From: Bog-159 sp050011755
Lineage (GTDB): Bacteria > Acidobacteriota > Terriglobia > Bryobacterales > Bryobacteraceae
DNA length: 39,846 nucleotides
Direction: 5' to 3'
Assembly (NCBI GenBank): GCA_050011755.1
Contig: JBEKIM010000025.1
Location: 1-39,846, forward strand
Every line of letters starts with the position of its first letter. The first letter of the stretch is position 1. Made by a program: the position numbers and the translations under genes. A model generated the notes under the pieces. It saw only the letters and a list, made by a program, of their open reading frames with translations, was not told where the DNA came from and searched no databases. Shown in pieces: positions 17,887-26,532 of the stretch.

Positions 17887-18300
17887 ATGCAAGCGGCGTT
17901 CAGGCCTCTGACAACCTATGAACGGACGCTGCTGGAGCGCCTCCTGGAACCCGACTTTCCGGGCCGTGACGCACTGCGCGGTCAACTGGATGTGGTGACG
18001 GCGAAACCGGTTCTCGAGGATGGCACGCTGGCCTTGCAGTGCGGTCCGTGCCTGCCCGCGGCGGTGAAGCGCCGCATACCCACCGAGGGCGCCTGCGCAG
18101 ACGCGGACGGGGGTCTCATCACGGTGCTGCTGCACGTCGTCGATGGGCGCATGCATGAGCTCGAAATATTCAAGACGGGCCCATCCGCGGGTTCGAAAAT
18201 CATCAACCCGCCCGAACCGGCTAATCTGGAGCTTTTTACGCCCTACGGCGAAGCCGGTGTGAGATGGGGCGCGGAAGAGGCCGAGCGCGGCGGCGGCTAG
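17887..18300 (+). CDS. Small conserved protein, DUF6984-like
   Basis: 137 residues; ribosome binding site AAGGAGT directly ahead of the ATG and overlapping the previous stop. It begins F-R-P-L-T-T-Y-E-R-T-L-L-E-R-L-L and later has G-R-D-x-L-R-x-Q-L-D and L-L-H-V-V-D-G-R-M-H-E-L-E-I-F, the pattern I associate with DUF6984 proteins. No enzymatic motif is visible. The family is typically soluble and often encoded near toxins or in mixed operons; function is unknown. Its 3' end overlaps the convergent kinase gene by 4 bp. Confidence 0.75.
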   Translation: MQAAFRPLTTYERTLLERLLEPDFPGRDALRGQLDVVTAKPVLEDGTLALQCGPCLPAAVKRRIPTEGACADADGGLITVLLHVVDGRMHELEIFKTGPSAGSKIINPPEPANLELFTPYGEAGVRWGAEEAERGGG

Positions 18301-19847
18301 CCCCGCGCTCCTTGGCTGGTCTCGCCGTTGGTGCCCAGAATATCCCGCACCTTTCTGGACAGGGCCGCCGGCGCGAAGGGCTTCTGGATGAAGGCCGATT
18401 CTACGCTGAGCAGGCTGCTGTTGACGATCGCCTGATCGGTGTAACCAGACATAAACAATATTTTAAGCGCTGGGCGGCGCGACGCCAGGCTGGCAGCCAA
18501 CTCGCGCCCGCCTTCCCGGGGCATGACCACATCGGCGATCAACAGATGGATGGGACCCTTGTGCGCACCTGCGATGCGCCTGGCTTCCGCCGCGCCGGGG
18601 GCATCGAGGACCTTGTAACCCTCCCGCCGCAGGGTATCCCGCACCAGGTTGCGCACCTGCTCCTCGTCCTCAACCAGCAGGATGGTCTCGGAGCCCCGCA
18701 TGACGGCCGCCAGGGGCGACTCTGTCTCCGGCTGGGCCGGCTGGTCGATGCGCGGCAGATACACCTTGACGGAGGTGCCTTTACCGGGTTCGCTATAGAC
18801 CTCCATCCCGCCGCTGCTCTGCTTGACAATTCTGAACACGGTGGCCATCCCGAGCCCGGTGCCCTGGCCCTGCGCCTTGGTGGTGAAGAATGGCTCGAAC
18901 AGATGCGCGCGCGTCTCGGCGTCCATTCCCGAACCGTTATCGCCGACCACCAGCGACACATACTTGCCCGGCTTCACGACGATATGCTTGGGAAGAAAAC
19001 GCTCGTCCAGTTCGACGTTACAGGTTTCGATGGTCAGGATGCCACCGCGCGGCATGGCATCGCGTGCGTTCACCGCCAGATTCATCACCACTTGCTCTAT
19101 CTGGCCGGGATCCGCATTTACTTGTCCGATCTCATGGCTGGGCAAAAAGCGCAGCTCGATATCCTCGCCAATCAACCTCCGTAGCATGGGCTCCATGCCG
19201 GCGAGCAGGAGATCCAGATTCAAGAGCTTAGGCTGCAGCACCTGCCTGCGGCTATAGGCCAGCAACTGACGCGTGAGGGCCGCGGCGCGCTCGCCGGCTT
19301 TCATGATCTGCTCCACGGCGCTATGATTCGGGTCCGCCGCCGGCAGGGAGTTCAGCAGGATATGGCTGTAGCCGTTGATGATGGTCAGCAGGTTGTTGAA
19401 GTCGTGCGCGATGCCGCCGGCGAGCAGGCCGACTGCTTCCATCTTGGCCGATTGGCGAAGTTGTTCTTCGAGCTGCTTGCGCTGCGTAACGTCTTGCAGC
19501 ACCGAGAGCACCGCGGGGCGGTCGCCGTATGAAATCGTGTGTGAAGCGACTTCCACATCGATCAGGCGGCCGTCTTTAAGGCGATGCCGCCACTGGCCCG
19601 ACAAAGCCAAGCCATTTGCCATGGCAACCGAGTCTTTCAGGCGCGGGACATCCTCGGGAGGCCGCAAATCGGCGAGGGTCATGCCGAGAAATTCTTCGTG
19701 GCTATAGCCGTAATGGGCCACGGCCGCGTGGTTCGCCTCCAGGAAGTGCAGGGTCTCCTGGTCGAATACCCACATGGGCAGCGGGTTGCTTTCGAACAGC
19801 AGCCGGAACTTGACGTCCCTCTGCTTTAAGAGGTCTTTCGCAGGCAT
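18297..19847 (-). CDS. Hybrid sensor histidine kinase/response regulator (PAS-HisKA-HATPase-REC)
   Basis: 516 residues. There are no membrane helices, so it is cytosolic. A PAS domain spans about residues 12-125 (L-L-F-E-S-N-P-L-P-M-W-V-F-D). The dimerisation domain has the phospho-acceptor in G-I-A-H-D-F-N-N-L-L. The ATPase domain shows N-L-A-V-N-A-R-D-A-M-P (N box), V-G-D-N-G-S-G-M-D, F-E-P-F-F-T-T-K and G-T-G-L-G-M-A. The C-terminal receiver (about 385-505) has the acidic pair V-E-D-E-E, phospho-Asp in L-L-I-A-D-V-V-M-P, M-S-G-Y-T and the invariant Lys in Q-K-P-F. No output domain follows, so phosphotransfer to another protein is expected. A second protein with the same plan is at 27600-29147. 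Confidence 0.94.
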   Translation of the reverse strand: MPAKDLLKQRDVKFRLLFESNPLPMWVFDQETLHFLEANHAAVAHYGYSHEEFLGMTLADLRPPEDVPRLKDSVAMANGLALSGQWRHRLKDGRLIDVEVASHTISYGDRPAVLSVLQDVTQRKQLEEQLRQSAKMEAVGLLAGGIAHDFNNLLTIINGYSHILLNSLPAADPNHSAVEQIMKAGERAAALTRQLLAYSRRQVLQPKLLNLDLLLAGMEPMLRRLIGEDIELRFLPSHEIGQVNADPGQIEQVVMNLAVNARDAMPRGGILTIETCNVELDERFLPKHIVVKPGKYVSLVVGDNGSGMDAETRAHLFEPFFTTKAQGQGTGLGMATVFRIVKQSSGGMEVYSEPGKGTSVKVYLPRIDQPAQPETESPLAAVMRGSETILLVEDEEQVRNLVRDTLRREGYKVLDAPGAAEARRIAGAHKGPIHLLIADVVMPREGGRELAASLASRRPALKILFMSGYTDQAIVNSSLLSVESAFIQKPFAPAALSRKVRDILGTNGETSQGARG

Positions 19848-20020
19848 CGGCTTGCTGAAACGAATCTTTAACCCAATCTCAGAATAGCCAAATTACGGTC
19901 CTTCTTACAATCCGGTTAACTACTGGCTAGTGTTGTAACACACAATCGCGCTGTAATGTAAGCGGCGCATAAATCGCGTTACAATCGGCCGCGCCAGTAC
20001 TCCTGGAATCTTCGCGTCCG

Positions 20021-22117
20021 CTAAGGGCACTGCGGCAGATAGGTTTCGATGGCCTGGATATTCTGGCGTGCAAATGCCGCCTCCTGCAGATCCGGATCGA
20101 TTTGCAGCATGGTGCGGAAATGCGGCAGCGCGGCCGCCAGCATCCCGCAATCGGCTTTATTCTTGCCCTGGTGGAGGAAGGCCAGCGCCAGGCTGTAATG
20201 CGCGTAAGGATCGTGCGGGTCGTAAGTCAGCGCTTTCTGGCAGTCTTCGATCGCCAGATCGTAGTGCTTCAGCTTGCTCTCGCTGTCGCACATCCCGTAA
20301 TAAGTGAGGCTGCGCAAATCCTTCCAGATATCCTGTTGCGCGGCGCGCTTCTTCCTACCCATCCCGACCAGGAAGCCGAGCACATAGTAATTCAACTGTC
20401 CCGCCAGCTTGCTGTCGAAGTTACTGAGGCGCAGGTAGCTATCGTACTCCGGTATGGATGGCGCAAACTGGCTGCTCAGGCGCAGGCTGTCGGCCATCCA
20501 GAGATGCGGCTCCGCCAGTTCCGGCCCCAGCTTGACCGCTTTGCGAGCGGACTGGATCGAATCCGCGTACAGCTCTTTCATGCGGTACGCCTGCGCCAGG
20601 TTGGTCAGCGCCAGTACGTTATTGGGATCCCGCTGGATCACGGTCTCGAATTGACGGATGGCTTCATCCGTATTTCCGGTATCCAGCAGCATCCCACCAA
20701 AGCTGGCATGCGCCTCCAGATAATCCGGATCGATGGCGATGGCCCTCCGGAAGTACTTCTCGGCGTTTGCCTCATCGAACAAGGCATTGTAAGCGCGCGC
20801 CAGGTAGAGGGCTGCCTGGCTGTAATCGGGATCCAGATCCAGGGCCTTCTGAAAATCCACTACGGCTTTCTTGTAGTTCTCCTCGAAACCCTTCTTGTAG
20901 AACCCCATGCCCTTGTCGAGCGAATCGACCGCCGCATGATTGCGCCGCCGCGCGATCATGATCTTGATGCTGACGGTAGTGTCGCGGCCCGGATAGACGG
21001 TTTCTTCGCGGGGGCCGTCGGGTTCGTAGCCCATCTTGACGCCCTGGACGGTATGGGTCCCCGGCGCCAGGCCGGGCAGCGAAAGCGTCTTGCCCTTATT
21101 CACTACGCCGACCGACTTGCCGTCCAGAAAGACTTCCGTGCCGTCCATATTCGACTCAAAGATCAACGCGCCTTCTTTCGCCGGCGGCGGAACTCCGGGC
21201 TTAGCCCGGCTGGGGACGTAAGCCAGGAGCATATTGGGATCGTAGCTGGCTTGCCCCACGGTCGGATTCTGCGGCGTCAATCCGGGCCTTCCGCTGGTGG
21301 CCTCCCGCACCGTCCGCCGCACATAGTCCTGCAATTCGTCGGCGGTTACGATGCCGTCGCCGTTCTCGTCCGCTTCCCCTTGCAGCCCTTCCACCACGTA
21401 GTAAGTGAAGATACCGTGTCCGCCGCCCCAGCCGGCGCTCTCATAGGAAACCTCGCGGTCGCGGCTGGCGGTGAGGGAAAACAGCGATTTGTCCAGTTGA
21501 ATCAGATCATGGTTGATGTCCTGCAAATCCTCTGGACGAATGGCGCCGCTGTGACACGAATCGGTCAGCAGGATCTTATCTTTGGCGTGGATCTCGCCGA
21601 CCGCCTTACTCAGTTCGCGCATGGCCAGCCCGGTGCTCTTCATGCGATGCAGATCGATGTCGTACGGGGCCAGATACCCGTCGGTTTCCGCCAGGAAAGC
21701 GTGCCCCGCAAAGTAAATGAGCACGCGGTCGCCATCCTTGGCTTTTCCGGGAAGCCACTGTTCCAGTTCACCGCGGAGGTTTGCCAGCGTGGCTTTGGCG
21801 CCGATCAGCAGGTGTACGTTTTCGCGATGGTAATTGCCGCCCTCGGGACTGATCAGCACGTCGAACATGCTTTGCGCATCGCGCTCGGAGTAGTGCAGTT
21901 TGGGGACTTTGGGGTCCTGATAGTCGGCGATTCCGACCACTAGCGCGTAGCTGCGCGGGATCGTCACGGCGCCGGAGGTAGTGGCCGCCGACTTAGGCGG
22001 CGCGGGCCGATCCACCTCGATATCCAAATCGCGCTTCTGCTGCGCCGGCTGCTGCTGAGCGCCGGCCGGCGCCAGCAGAACCACGCACAAAAAAATGAGT
22101 CGGTAGGACATAGCCAT
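20021..22117 (-). CDS. Secreted caspase-like (orthocaspase) protein with EF-hand loop, PEGA domain and TPR repeats
   Basis: 698 residues from ATG 22117, whose A is shared with the upstream stop codon (TGATG); ATG 22111 is an alternative. A signal peptide is followed by a C14 caspase p20-like domain: Y-A-L-V-V-G-I-A-D-Y, His139 in Y-F-A-G-H-A and Cys188 in L-L-T-D-S-C-H-S-G form the expected dyad. Residues 250-261 are a canonical 12-residue EF-hand loop (D-x-N-x-D-G-x-V-T-x-D-E), suggesting calcium control as in metacaspases. A PEGA-type beta domain spans about 317-390 (V-F-L-D-G-K-S-V-G, L-P-G-L-A-P-G-T-H-T-V). At least six TPR repeats fill the C-terminal 300 residues. It is the last gene of an operon with two DUF4384 proteins. 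Confidence 0.9.
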   Translation of the reverse strand: MAMSYRLIFLCVVLLAPAGAQQQPAQQKRDLDIEVDRPAPPKSAATTSGAVTIPRSYALVVGIADYQDPKVPKLHYSERDAQSMFDVLISPEGGNYHRENVHLLIGAKATLANLRGELEQWLPGKAKDGDRVLIYFAGHAFLAETDGYLAPYDIDLHRMKSTGLAMRELSKAVGEIHAKDKILLTDSCHSGAIRPEDLQDINHDLIQLDKSLFSLTASRDREVSYESAGWGGGHGIFTYYVVEGLQGEADENGDGIVTADELQDYVRRTVREATSGRPGLTPQNPTVGQASYDPNMLLAYVPSRAKPGVPPPAKEGALIFESNMDGTEVFLDGKSVGVVNKGKTLSLPGLAPGTHTVQGVKMGYEPDGPREETVYPGRDTTVSIKIMIARRRNHAAVDSLDKGMGFYKKGFEENYKKAVVDFQKALDLDPDYSQAALYLARAYNALFDEANAEKYFRRAIAIDPDYLEAHASFGGMLLDTGNTDEAIRQFETVIQRDPNNVLALTNLAQAYRMKELYADSIQSARKAVKLGPELAEPHLWMADSLRLSSQFAPSIPEYDSYLRLSNFDSKLAGQLNYYVLGFLVGMGRKKRAAQQDIWKDLRSLTYYGMCDSESKLKHYDLAIEDCQKALTYDPHDPYAHYSLALAFLHQGKNKADCGMLAAALPHFRTMLQIDPDLQEAAFARQNIQAIETYLPQCP

Positions 22118-22806
22118 CACTTGTGCGCGAGTCTGAACTCGTAGACCACGGGTCCGGTAAGAGGGACCGGTGAAGACACCACGGTGGCGTTATCCTTGCG
22201 CAGGAAGAGCAGATCTCGGGAAGTGGCGGCGCCGGCGCTGGTCAGACCCCGCGGCAGCGGTTCGTCCGGCGTGATGCCCCGCGGCCCGGCGGAACTGTCC
22301 ACGCAGTCGCCGCGCGCACGGAAAATGGCATCGTCGCAGCGCGGAATCAGTTCGCCCTGTGGTTTCGACAAGGGGGGCAACACCGTTTCGGGCGCAAGCT
22401 TGCCGGCGCCATTGCCCAGTTCGACGGGGCTGGCGAGCCAGTAAATCAACTCGTGCCCCGCCGGCCCGGCAATGCGAAAGATGGCATCGGTCGAGGGAAT
22501 GGTGTACTGCTTCCCGGCGGCAATGCGATTATCCTGCCCGGTCTCCTCGCGCGGGAACAACTGCTCCACCTTGCCGGAGGTGCTGCGATTCACTACGTAA
22601 AGGTAGCCGGCGAAGTTCGCCCTATAGCGGAAGCGCACCCGATCGCTGCGGTCGAACACCAGTCCGGGATCCACCAGTTTCCAGGCGCCGTGGTCCAGAC
22701 GCTCCACGGTGACCTCCATGCGATGCCCGGCGGGCGCGGCCGGCTGCGTCTGCGATATGCCCGGCGCCGCCGCGAGCATCAACATGAATCCCAGGCAAGA
22801 TCGCAT
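22117..22806 (-). CDS. Secreted DUF4384-domain protein
   Basis: 229 residues with a signal peptide (L-G-F-M-L-M-L-A-A-A-P-G-I-S-Q). The DUF4384 core is visible in D-R-V-R-F-R-Y-R-A-N-F-A-G-Y-L-Y-V-V-N, then E-Q-L-F-P and the A-G-K-Q-Y-T-I-P stretch, which form the beta sandwich typical of the family. DUF4384 domains often occur with caspase-like or kinase domains and probably bind ligands or partners in the periplasm. The stop overlaps the start of the caspase-like gene by one base, and the start lies 9 bp after another DUF4384 gene, so all three are one unit. Confidence 0.85.
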   Translation of the reverse strand: MRSCLGFMLMLAAAPGISQTQPAAPAGHRMEVTVERLDHGAWKLVDPGLVFDRSDRVRFRYRANFAGYLYVVNRSTSGKVEQLFPREETGQDNRIAAGKQYTIPSTDAIFRIAGPAGHELIYWLASPVELGNGAGKLAPETVLPPLSKPQGELIPRCDDAIFRARGDCVDSSAGPRGITPDEPLPRGLTSAGAATSRDLLFLRKDNATVVSSPVPLTGPVVYEFRLAHK

Positions 22807-22815
22807 GGCCGGTTC

Positions 22816-23778
22816 CTATTCGTGCTTCAGCGTGATGTCGGCAACCACGCGGGTTTCCACACTGCCGTTCGGGTTGACTACATAGACGGATTTGTCCTGA
22901 TGCGAACCGCCCTGCGATTGGGCGGCCGGTTTGTCGTCTTCCTGATCTCCCTTTTCGATAATCAGATCGCGGCTGTATGCCGCCCGCATCCTGGCGATCT
23001 CGGTATCCTGGATCGGTCTGGCACTGGCTTCCAGCACTTGGTTGGCCGGCCGTTCCCGTCCGGGTGCCGCGGTCGGAGTGTTGTGGCCGCCCTTCAACGA
23101 GTAGATCAGGCTGTCGATTTCCTGTACGGGCTGGCGGGAAAAGATCACGAACAGCTTCTCCGGGCCCGGGTCGCCGCTGAAGGTGAACACATGCCCGGGC
23201 GGCACTGTGTAGACGTGCCCGCTTTGGACGCGATTGTCGCCATTTTCGATTTTCGGCGACGGAAACAGGGCAGTCCACGTGTGACTGGTGCCTTGGCTGA
23301 CGATATAAAGATAGCCGGTGTCGTTGACTTCGACGTTCAGTTGGATGTGGTCTCCCGTATGGAATTCCGTATCGGCAGAAACATCGGTGGTCTTGTCGCC
23401 ATCTCTTTGGCGGAGGGTGTAACGCAATCCCAGCGGAACGCCAGGGCTATAGGCCACGGGAACGATCTGGGCGGCATGATCCGCCTGTGGGGATCCCTGA
23501 GTGGCATGGCTGGTTACGGCCGCGTCCTCGGAAACGACCGGGGCCGGAGGCGCCGGCTTGGGTTTTGCACTCGCTCCTGTAGACCGGTTTGCCGACCGGG
23601 CAGGAGTTGGTTTTTCGTTCTGGATGCCGTACGGCATTTGCCGCGACCAGAACATTTCCCTGGCGCTCGGTTCTTTCGCCTCCGGCTTTTCGGCCGCCGC
23701 CTTCGGCGGGTCCTGCCCCTTTACCGGCCAAATACACGCGGTAGCCGCGAAAACCAGGAACCCAGTGTGAATCGTCAT
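22816..23778 (-). CDS. Secreted DUF4384-domain protein, first gene of the caspase operon
   Basis: 320 residues: a signal peptide (F-L-V-F-A-A-T-A-C-I-W-P-V-K-G-Q), a Lys/Pro/Ala-rich disordered region to about residue 110, then a DUF4384 domain (Y-S-P-G-V-P-L-G-L-R-Y-T-L, H-I-Q-L-N-V-E-V-N-D-T-G-Y-L-Y-I-V-S, T-A-L-F-P, V-Y-T-V-P-P-G). A Lys/Gln-rich tail ends with V-x-A-D-I-T-L-K-H-E. It is paralogous to the next gene. A purine-rich ribosome binding site (AAAGGAAAGG) precedes the ATG. TATACT in the 113-bp upstream gap could be a -10 element, but no convincing -35 is paired with it. Confidence 0.83.
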   Translation of the reverse strand: MTIHTGFLVFAATACIWPVKGQDPPKAAAEKPEAKEPSAREMFWSRQMPYGIQNEKPTPARSANRSTGASAKPKPAPPAPVVSEDAAVTSHATQGSPQADHAAQIVPVAYSPGVPLGLRYTLRQRDGDKTTDVSADTEFHTGDHIQLNVEVNDTGYLYIVSQGTSHTWTALFPSPKIENGDNRVQSGHVYTVPPGHVFTFSGDPGPEKLFVIFSRQPVQEIDSLIYSLKGGHNTPTAAPGRERPANQVLEASARPIQDTEIARMRAAYSRDLIIEKGDQEDDKPAAQSQGGSHQDKSVYVVNPNGSVETRVVADITLKHE

Positions 23779-23891
23779 AAAATCAACGCCTTTCCTTTAT
23801 GGAGTATACACCACGACTGGTGGCGCACCTGGTGTGATAGTGGCGTGACGAAGCCTCTCGTATCATGCCCCATTGGAGAAGGCGCGCTTAC

Positions 23892-25652
23892 TCACCGGCT
23901 GCCCAACTCGGTGATCACCCGCGCAAGACTCTCGCGCGCCGCGGGAAAGGCGGGCTTCAATTGCAAGGCCTCGGTCAGTTCGTCGCGAGCTTTGATGAAG
24001 TCGCCGCTCATCGCCGCGATCATTCCCAACCGGAAATGCGCCTGCGCGGCATATTCCGTGCTCAGCGGCAAACCGAGCGCCGCCTGCAATTGCTCGCGGG
24101 CCGGTGCAGGCCGGCTCAATTGCAGCAGGATGGCGCCCAGACTGTAGTGCGCCTCCGCGTAGCCGGGCGCCTGCCGGACGGCTTCGGCAAAACAGGGCGC
24201 GGCCTCCTCCGCTTTCCCCAAGCCAGCCAGCGCCAGGCCCAGGTTGTAATAACCGCGGGCGTTGCGCGGTTCCAGACGCAACGAATCGCGGTAATACGGA
24301 ACGGCTTCCTCCAGTTTTCCCTCCGCAGCCAGGGAGAAACCCAGATTATGCAGCGCGACGGGATTGTCGCTGGTGACCACAACCGTGTGGCGAAACAGCG
24401 TGACGCTATCGTGCCAGAAACCAGCCTGATATCCGGCGGCCGCCGCCAGCAACGGCACCGAGAGACCGGCCAAGACAATGGCGGTCCGCCGCCCGAAGGC
24501 GCGATTCTCAAGCCACCGCCAACCGCCCCAAACCAGCATAATAAACAAGCCCACCGAGGGTATGTAGGTGAACCGATCCGCCATCGATTGCGCGCCCACC
24601 TGCACCAGGCCGATCATGGGAACCAGGACCCCCACAAACCACAACCAACCCACCAGCAGGAACGGCGCGCGCGAACGCTCCCGAACCGCCAGCGCGGTGA
24701 CAGCTGCCAACAGGACCGCCGCGCCCAGCAGCGCCGGCCATGCGATGTGCGTATCGTACGGATAGGGCAGGGCCAGCGGATGCGGCCAAAAGGTCTTGCC
24801 GAGGTACACCGCGTACGAGCGGATCGCGTTGCCCACGCGCGTCGAGAGGCCCACATGCTCCAGGATTCCCATCGCGCCCATTTGCTTTTGACCCAGGTAG
24901 GTCACCACCGAGGAAGCCGCCGAGAGCGCCAGCAGCGGGATCTTCTCGCGCAGCAGACGTGCGAACCCGGACGTACGAAAGCGGCCCAGCGGCCAATAGT
25001 CGAGCAGCAGGAGGGCGAAGGGCAGCGTCACCGTCACCGGTTTAGACATCAAGCCCAAGGTGAAGCCGGCCGCCACCAGCGCATAGCGTTTCCAAGTGGG
25101 CCGCCGCACGTAAAAGGCGTAAGCCAGGATACTGGCGAACCAGAAGAATCCCGCCAGCAGGTCTTTGCGTTCGGCCACCCAGGCAACCGATTCCACACGC
25201 AGCGGATGGATGGCGAACAATGCCGCCACGAAGGCGCTCCGCCAGAGGGCGCCGGTCAGCGAGAACAACGCGGCGAACGCCAGGATGGCCGTCAGAGCGT
25301 GGATCGTTACGTTCGTGAAGTGGTGACCCCAGGGATTGAGCCCGTACAGTTCGCAGTCGAGCATGTGGCTCATCCACGCCAGCGGATGCCAGTAGAAATA
25401 ATCGGCCGTGGTCAGCGCCCAGCTCAGCCCTTCCGCGGACAGGCCTTTCTGCACCATGGGATTCCGGGTCACATAGTAGTCGTCGTCGAAGTTGATGAAC
25501 CCGTTCAAAACGGTGCGGCCAAAGACGGCGAAAACCATCAGGGCCAGAGCCGCGGCGATGCGCATCGCGTTTCCGCCGGGCCTCAGACGCGGTGCGGGGA
25601 TCGGCTGCGCCGCGGGCGTTCTGTCTTTGGTCCTGGCGGATCGTTTGGGCAT
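23892..25652 (-). CDS. Polytopic membrane protein with C-terminal TPR repeats (TMTC-like, GT-C fold)
   Basis: 586 residues. After a basic N-terminus come about ten hydrophobic helices to about residue 420, then three to four TPR repeats (A-L-H-N-L-G-F-S-L-A-A-E-G-K-L, Y-Y-N-L-G-L-A-L-A-G-L-G-K, H-Y-S-L-G-A-I-L-L). The first periplasmic loop has N-F-D-D-D-Y-Y-V-T-R-N-P, an acidic motif placed like the catalytic Asp of GT-C glycosyltransferases. H-P-L-R-V-E-S-V-A-W-V-A-E-R-K-D-L-L is the most conserved block of the family. Eukaryotic TMTC proteins of this design are O-mannosyltransferases; the bacterial activity is unproven. It may glycosylate exported proteins from a polyprenyl sugar donor. 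It is divergent from the gene at 25704 across 51 bp. Confidence 0.85.
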   Translation of the reverse strand: MPKRSARTKDRTPAAQPIPAPRLRPGGNAMRIAAALALMVFAVFGRTVLNGFINFDDDYYVTRNPMVQKGLSAEGLSWALTTADYFYWHPLAWMSHMLDCELYGLNPWGHHFTNVTIHALTAILAFAALFSLTGALWRSAFVAALFAIHPLRVESVAWVAERKDLLAGFFWFASILAYAFYVRRPTWKRYALVAAGFTLGLMSKPVTVTLPFALLLLDYWPLGRFRTSGFARLLREKIPLLALSAASSVVTYLGQKQMGAMGILEHVGLSTRVGNAIRSYAVYLGKTFWPHPLALPYPYDTHIAWPALLGAAVLLAAVTALAVRERSRAPFLLVGWLWFVGVLVPMIGLVQVGAQSMADRFTYIPSVGLFIMLVWGGWRWLENRAFGRRTAIVLAGLSVPLLAAAAGYQAGFWHDSVTLFRHTVVVTSDNPVALHNLGFSLAAEGKLEEAVPYYRDSLRLEPRNARGYYNLGLALAGLGKAEEAAPCFAEAVRQAPGYAEAHYSLGAILLQLSRPAPAREQLQAALGLPLSTEYAAQAHFRLGMIAAMSGDFIKARDELTEALQLKPAFPAARESLARVITELGSR

Positions 25653-25703
25653 CCCGTAGGTGGTCCTCGTCCAGTGTATGACTTAAACTGGTAGAAAGAC
25701 CAT

Positions 25704-26474
25704 ATGCGCCGGGCACTCATCGCGCTGTTTATTTTCGCCGTCGCGGCATTTGCCGCCAACATCAAGCTTTACTTGAAAGACGGCGGCTTTCACGTGGTGC
25801 GCGAGTATAAGGTGGAGGGCGACCGCATCAACTACTACAGCGTGGAGCGCAGCCAGTGGGAAGAGATACCGCTCGAACTGGTGGACCTGAAGCGCACCGA
25901 ATCGGAAGTGGCCGAGCGCCAGTCGGCGCTTTCCGAAGAGACTAAGGTGGTTGCAGAGGAGGAGAAGGCCATACGCGAGGCGCGCGCCGAAGTGGCCAAG
26001 ATCCCTCAAGATCCCGGTGTATATTACGTCGAGAACAATACCGTTAAGCCCATCCAGGTCGCCGAATCGAAGGTACACAACAACAAGGGCCGGACGGTTC
26101 TGAAAGTCCTGTCGCCGATACCGGTGGTGAGCGGAAAGTCAACCCTCGAACTGGACGGCCTGCACTCGGAGAATATCCTGAATAATCCGGAGCAGGAGTT
26201 CTATATCCAGCTTTCGGCCGAGGAACGCTTTGGGATCGTCAAGCTTACTCCGGAACACGGCATCCGCCTGGTGGAGAAGATTACCGTCGTGCCGGTCACC
26301 AAGGAAGTCATTGAGGAGCCGATCGAAGTGCAGGTCTTCCGCAAACAGATGACGCAGGACGGCCTGTATAAGCTCTGGCCCATGAAGCCCATGGAAGCCG
26401 GCGAATACGCCGTCATTCAATACACGCCCGGCAAGACGAATATGCAGGTGTGGGACTTCGCCATCAAGCCTTAG
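25704..26474 (+). CDS. Secreted hypothetical protein with a coiled-coil segment
   Basis: 256 residues with a signal peptide (A-L-I-A-L-F-I-F-A-V-A-A-F-A-A-N). The first mature part, I-K-L-Y-L-K-D-G-G-F-H-V-V-R-E-Y-K-V-E-G-D-R, looks like the small beta motif of proteins that define how a value is stored and displayed in acidobacteria. A charged helix of about 40 residues (S-E-V-A-E-R-Q-S-A-L-S-E-E-T-K) follows and could form a coiled coil. The C-terminal 140 residues are a beta-rich domain ending W-D-F-A-I-K-P. No known enzyme motif. A perfect 7-bp hairpin lies just after the stop. Confidence 0.8.
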   Translation: MRRALIALFIFAVAAFAANIKLYLKDGGFHVVREYKVEGDRINYYSVERSQWEEIPLELVDLKRTESEVAERQSALSEETKVVAEEEKAIREARAEVAKIPQDPGVYYVENNTVKPIQVAESKVHNNKGRTVLKVLSPIPVVSGKSTLELDGLHSENILNNPEQEFYIQLSAEERFGIVKLTPEHGIRLVEKITVVPVTKEVIEEPIEVQVFRKQMTQDGLYKLWPMKPMEAGEYAVIQYTPGKTNMQVWDFAIKP

Positions 26475-26491
26475 CCGATCGAGCCGATCGG
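26475..26491 (+). terminator. Short perfect hairpin after the secreted protein gene
   Basis: CCGATCG (26475-26481) and CGATCGG (26485-26491) form a perfect 7-bp stem with loop AGC, starting one base after the TAG stop. No U-tract follows, so it may be a weak terminator or 3'-end stabiliser. A possible -10 element (TATACT, 26495-26500) for the next gene follows immediately. Confidence 0.4.
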
Positions 26492-26532
26492 GGGTATACT
26501 GATTTCCGGACTGAAGAAACGGGAGGAAAGAA

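Noticed and set aside
20102..21943. Long plus-strand reading frame (613 codons) opposite the caspase-like gene
   Set aside because: It is the antisense of a gene with intact catalytic motifs and TPR repeats. Its own product has no motif, no ribosome binding site, and the composition of a GC-rich shadow frame.
23865..25694. Long plus-strand reading frame (609 codons) opposite the TMTC-like gene
   Set aside because: The Gln/Arg/His-rich product is typical of antisense of Leu/Ala-rich membrane proteins; the opposite strand has the family motifs.
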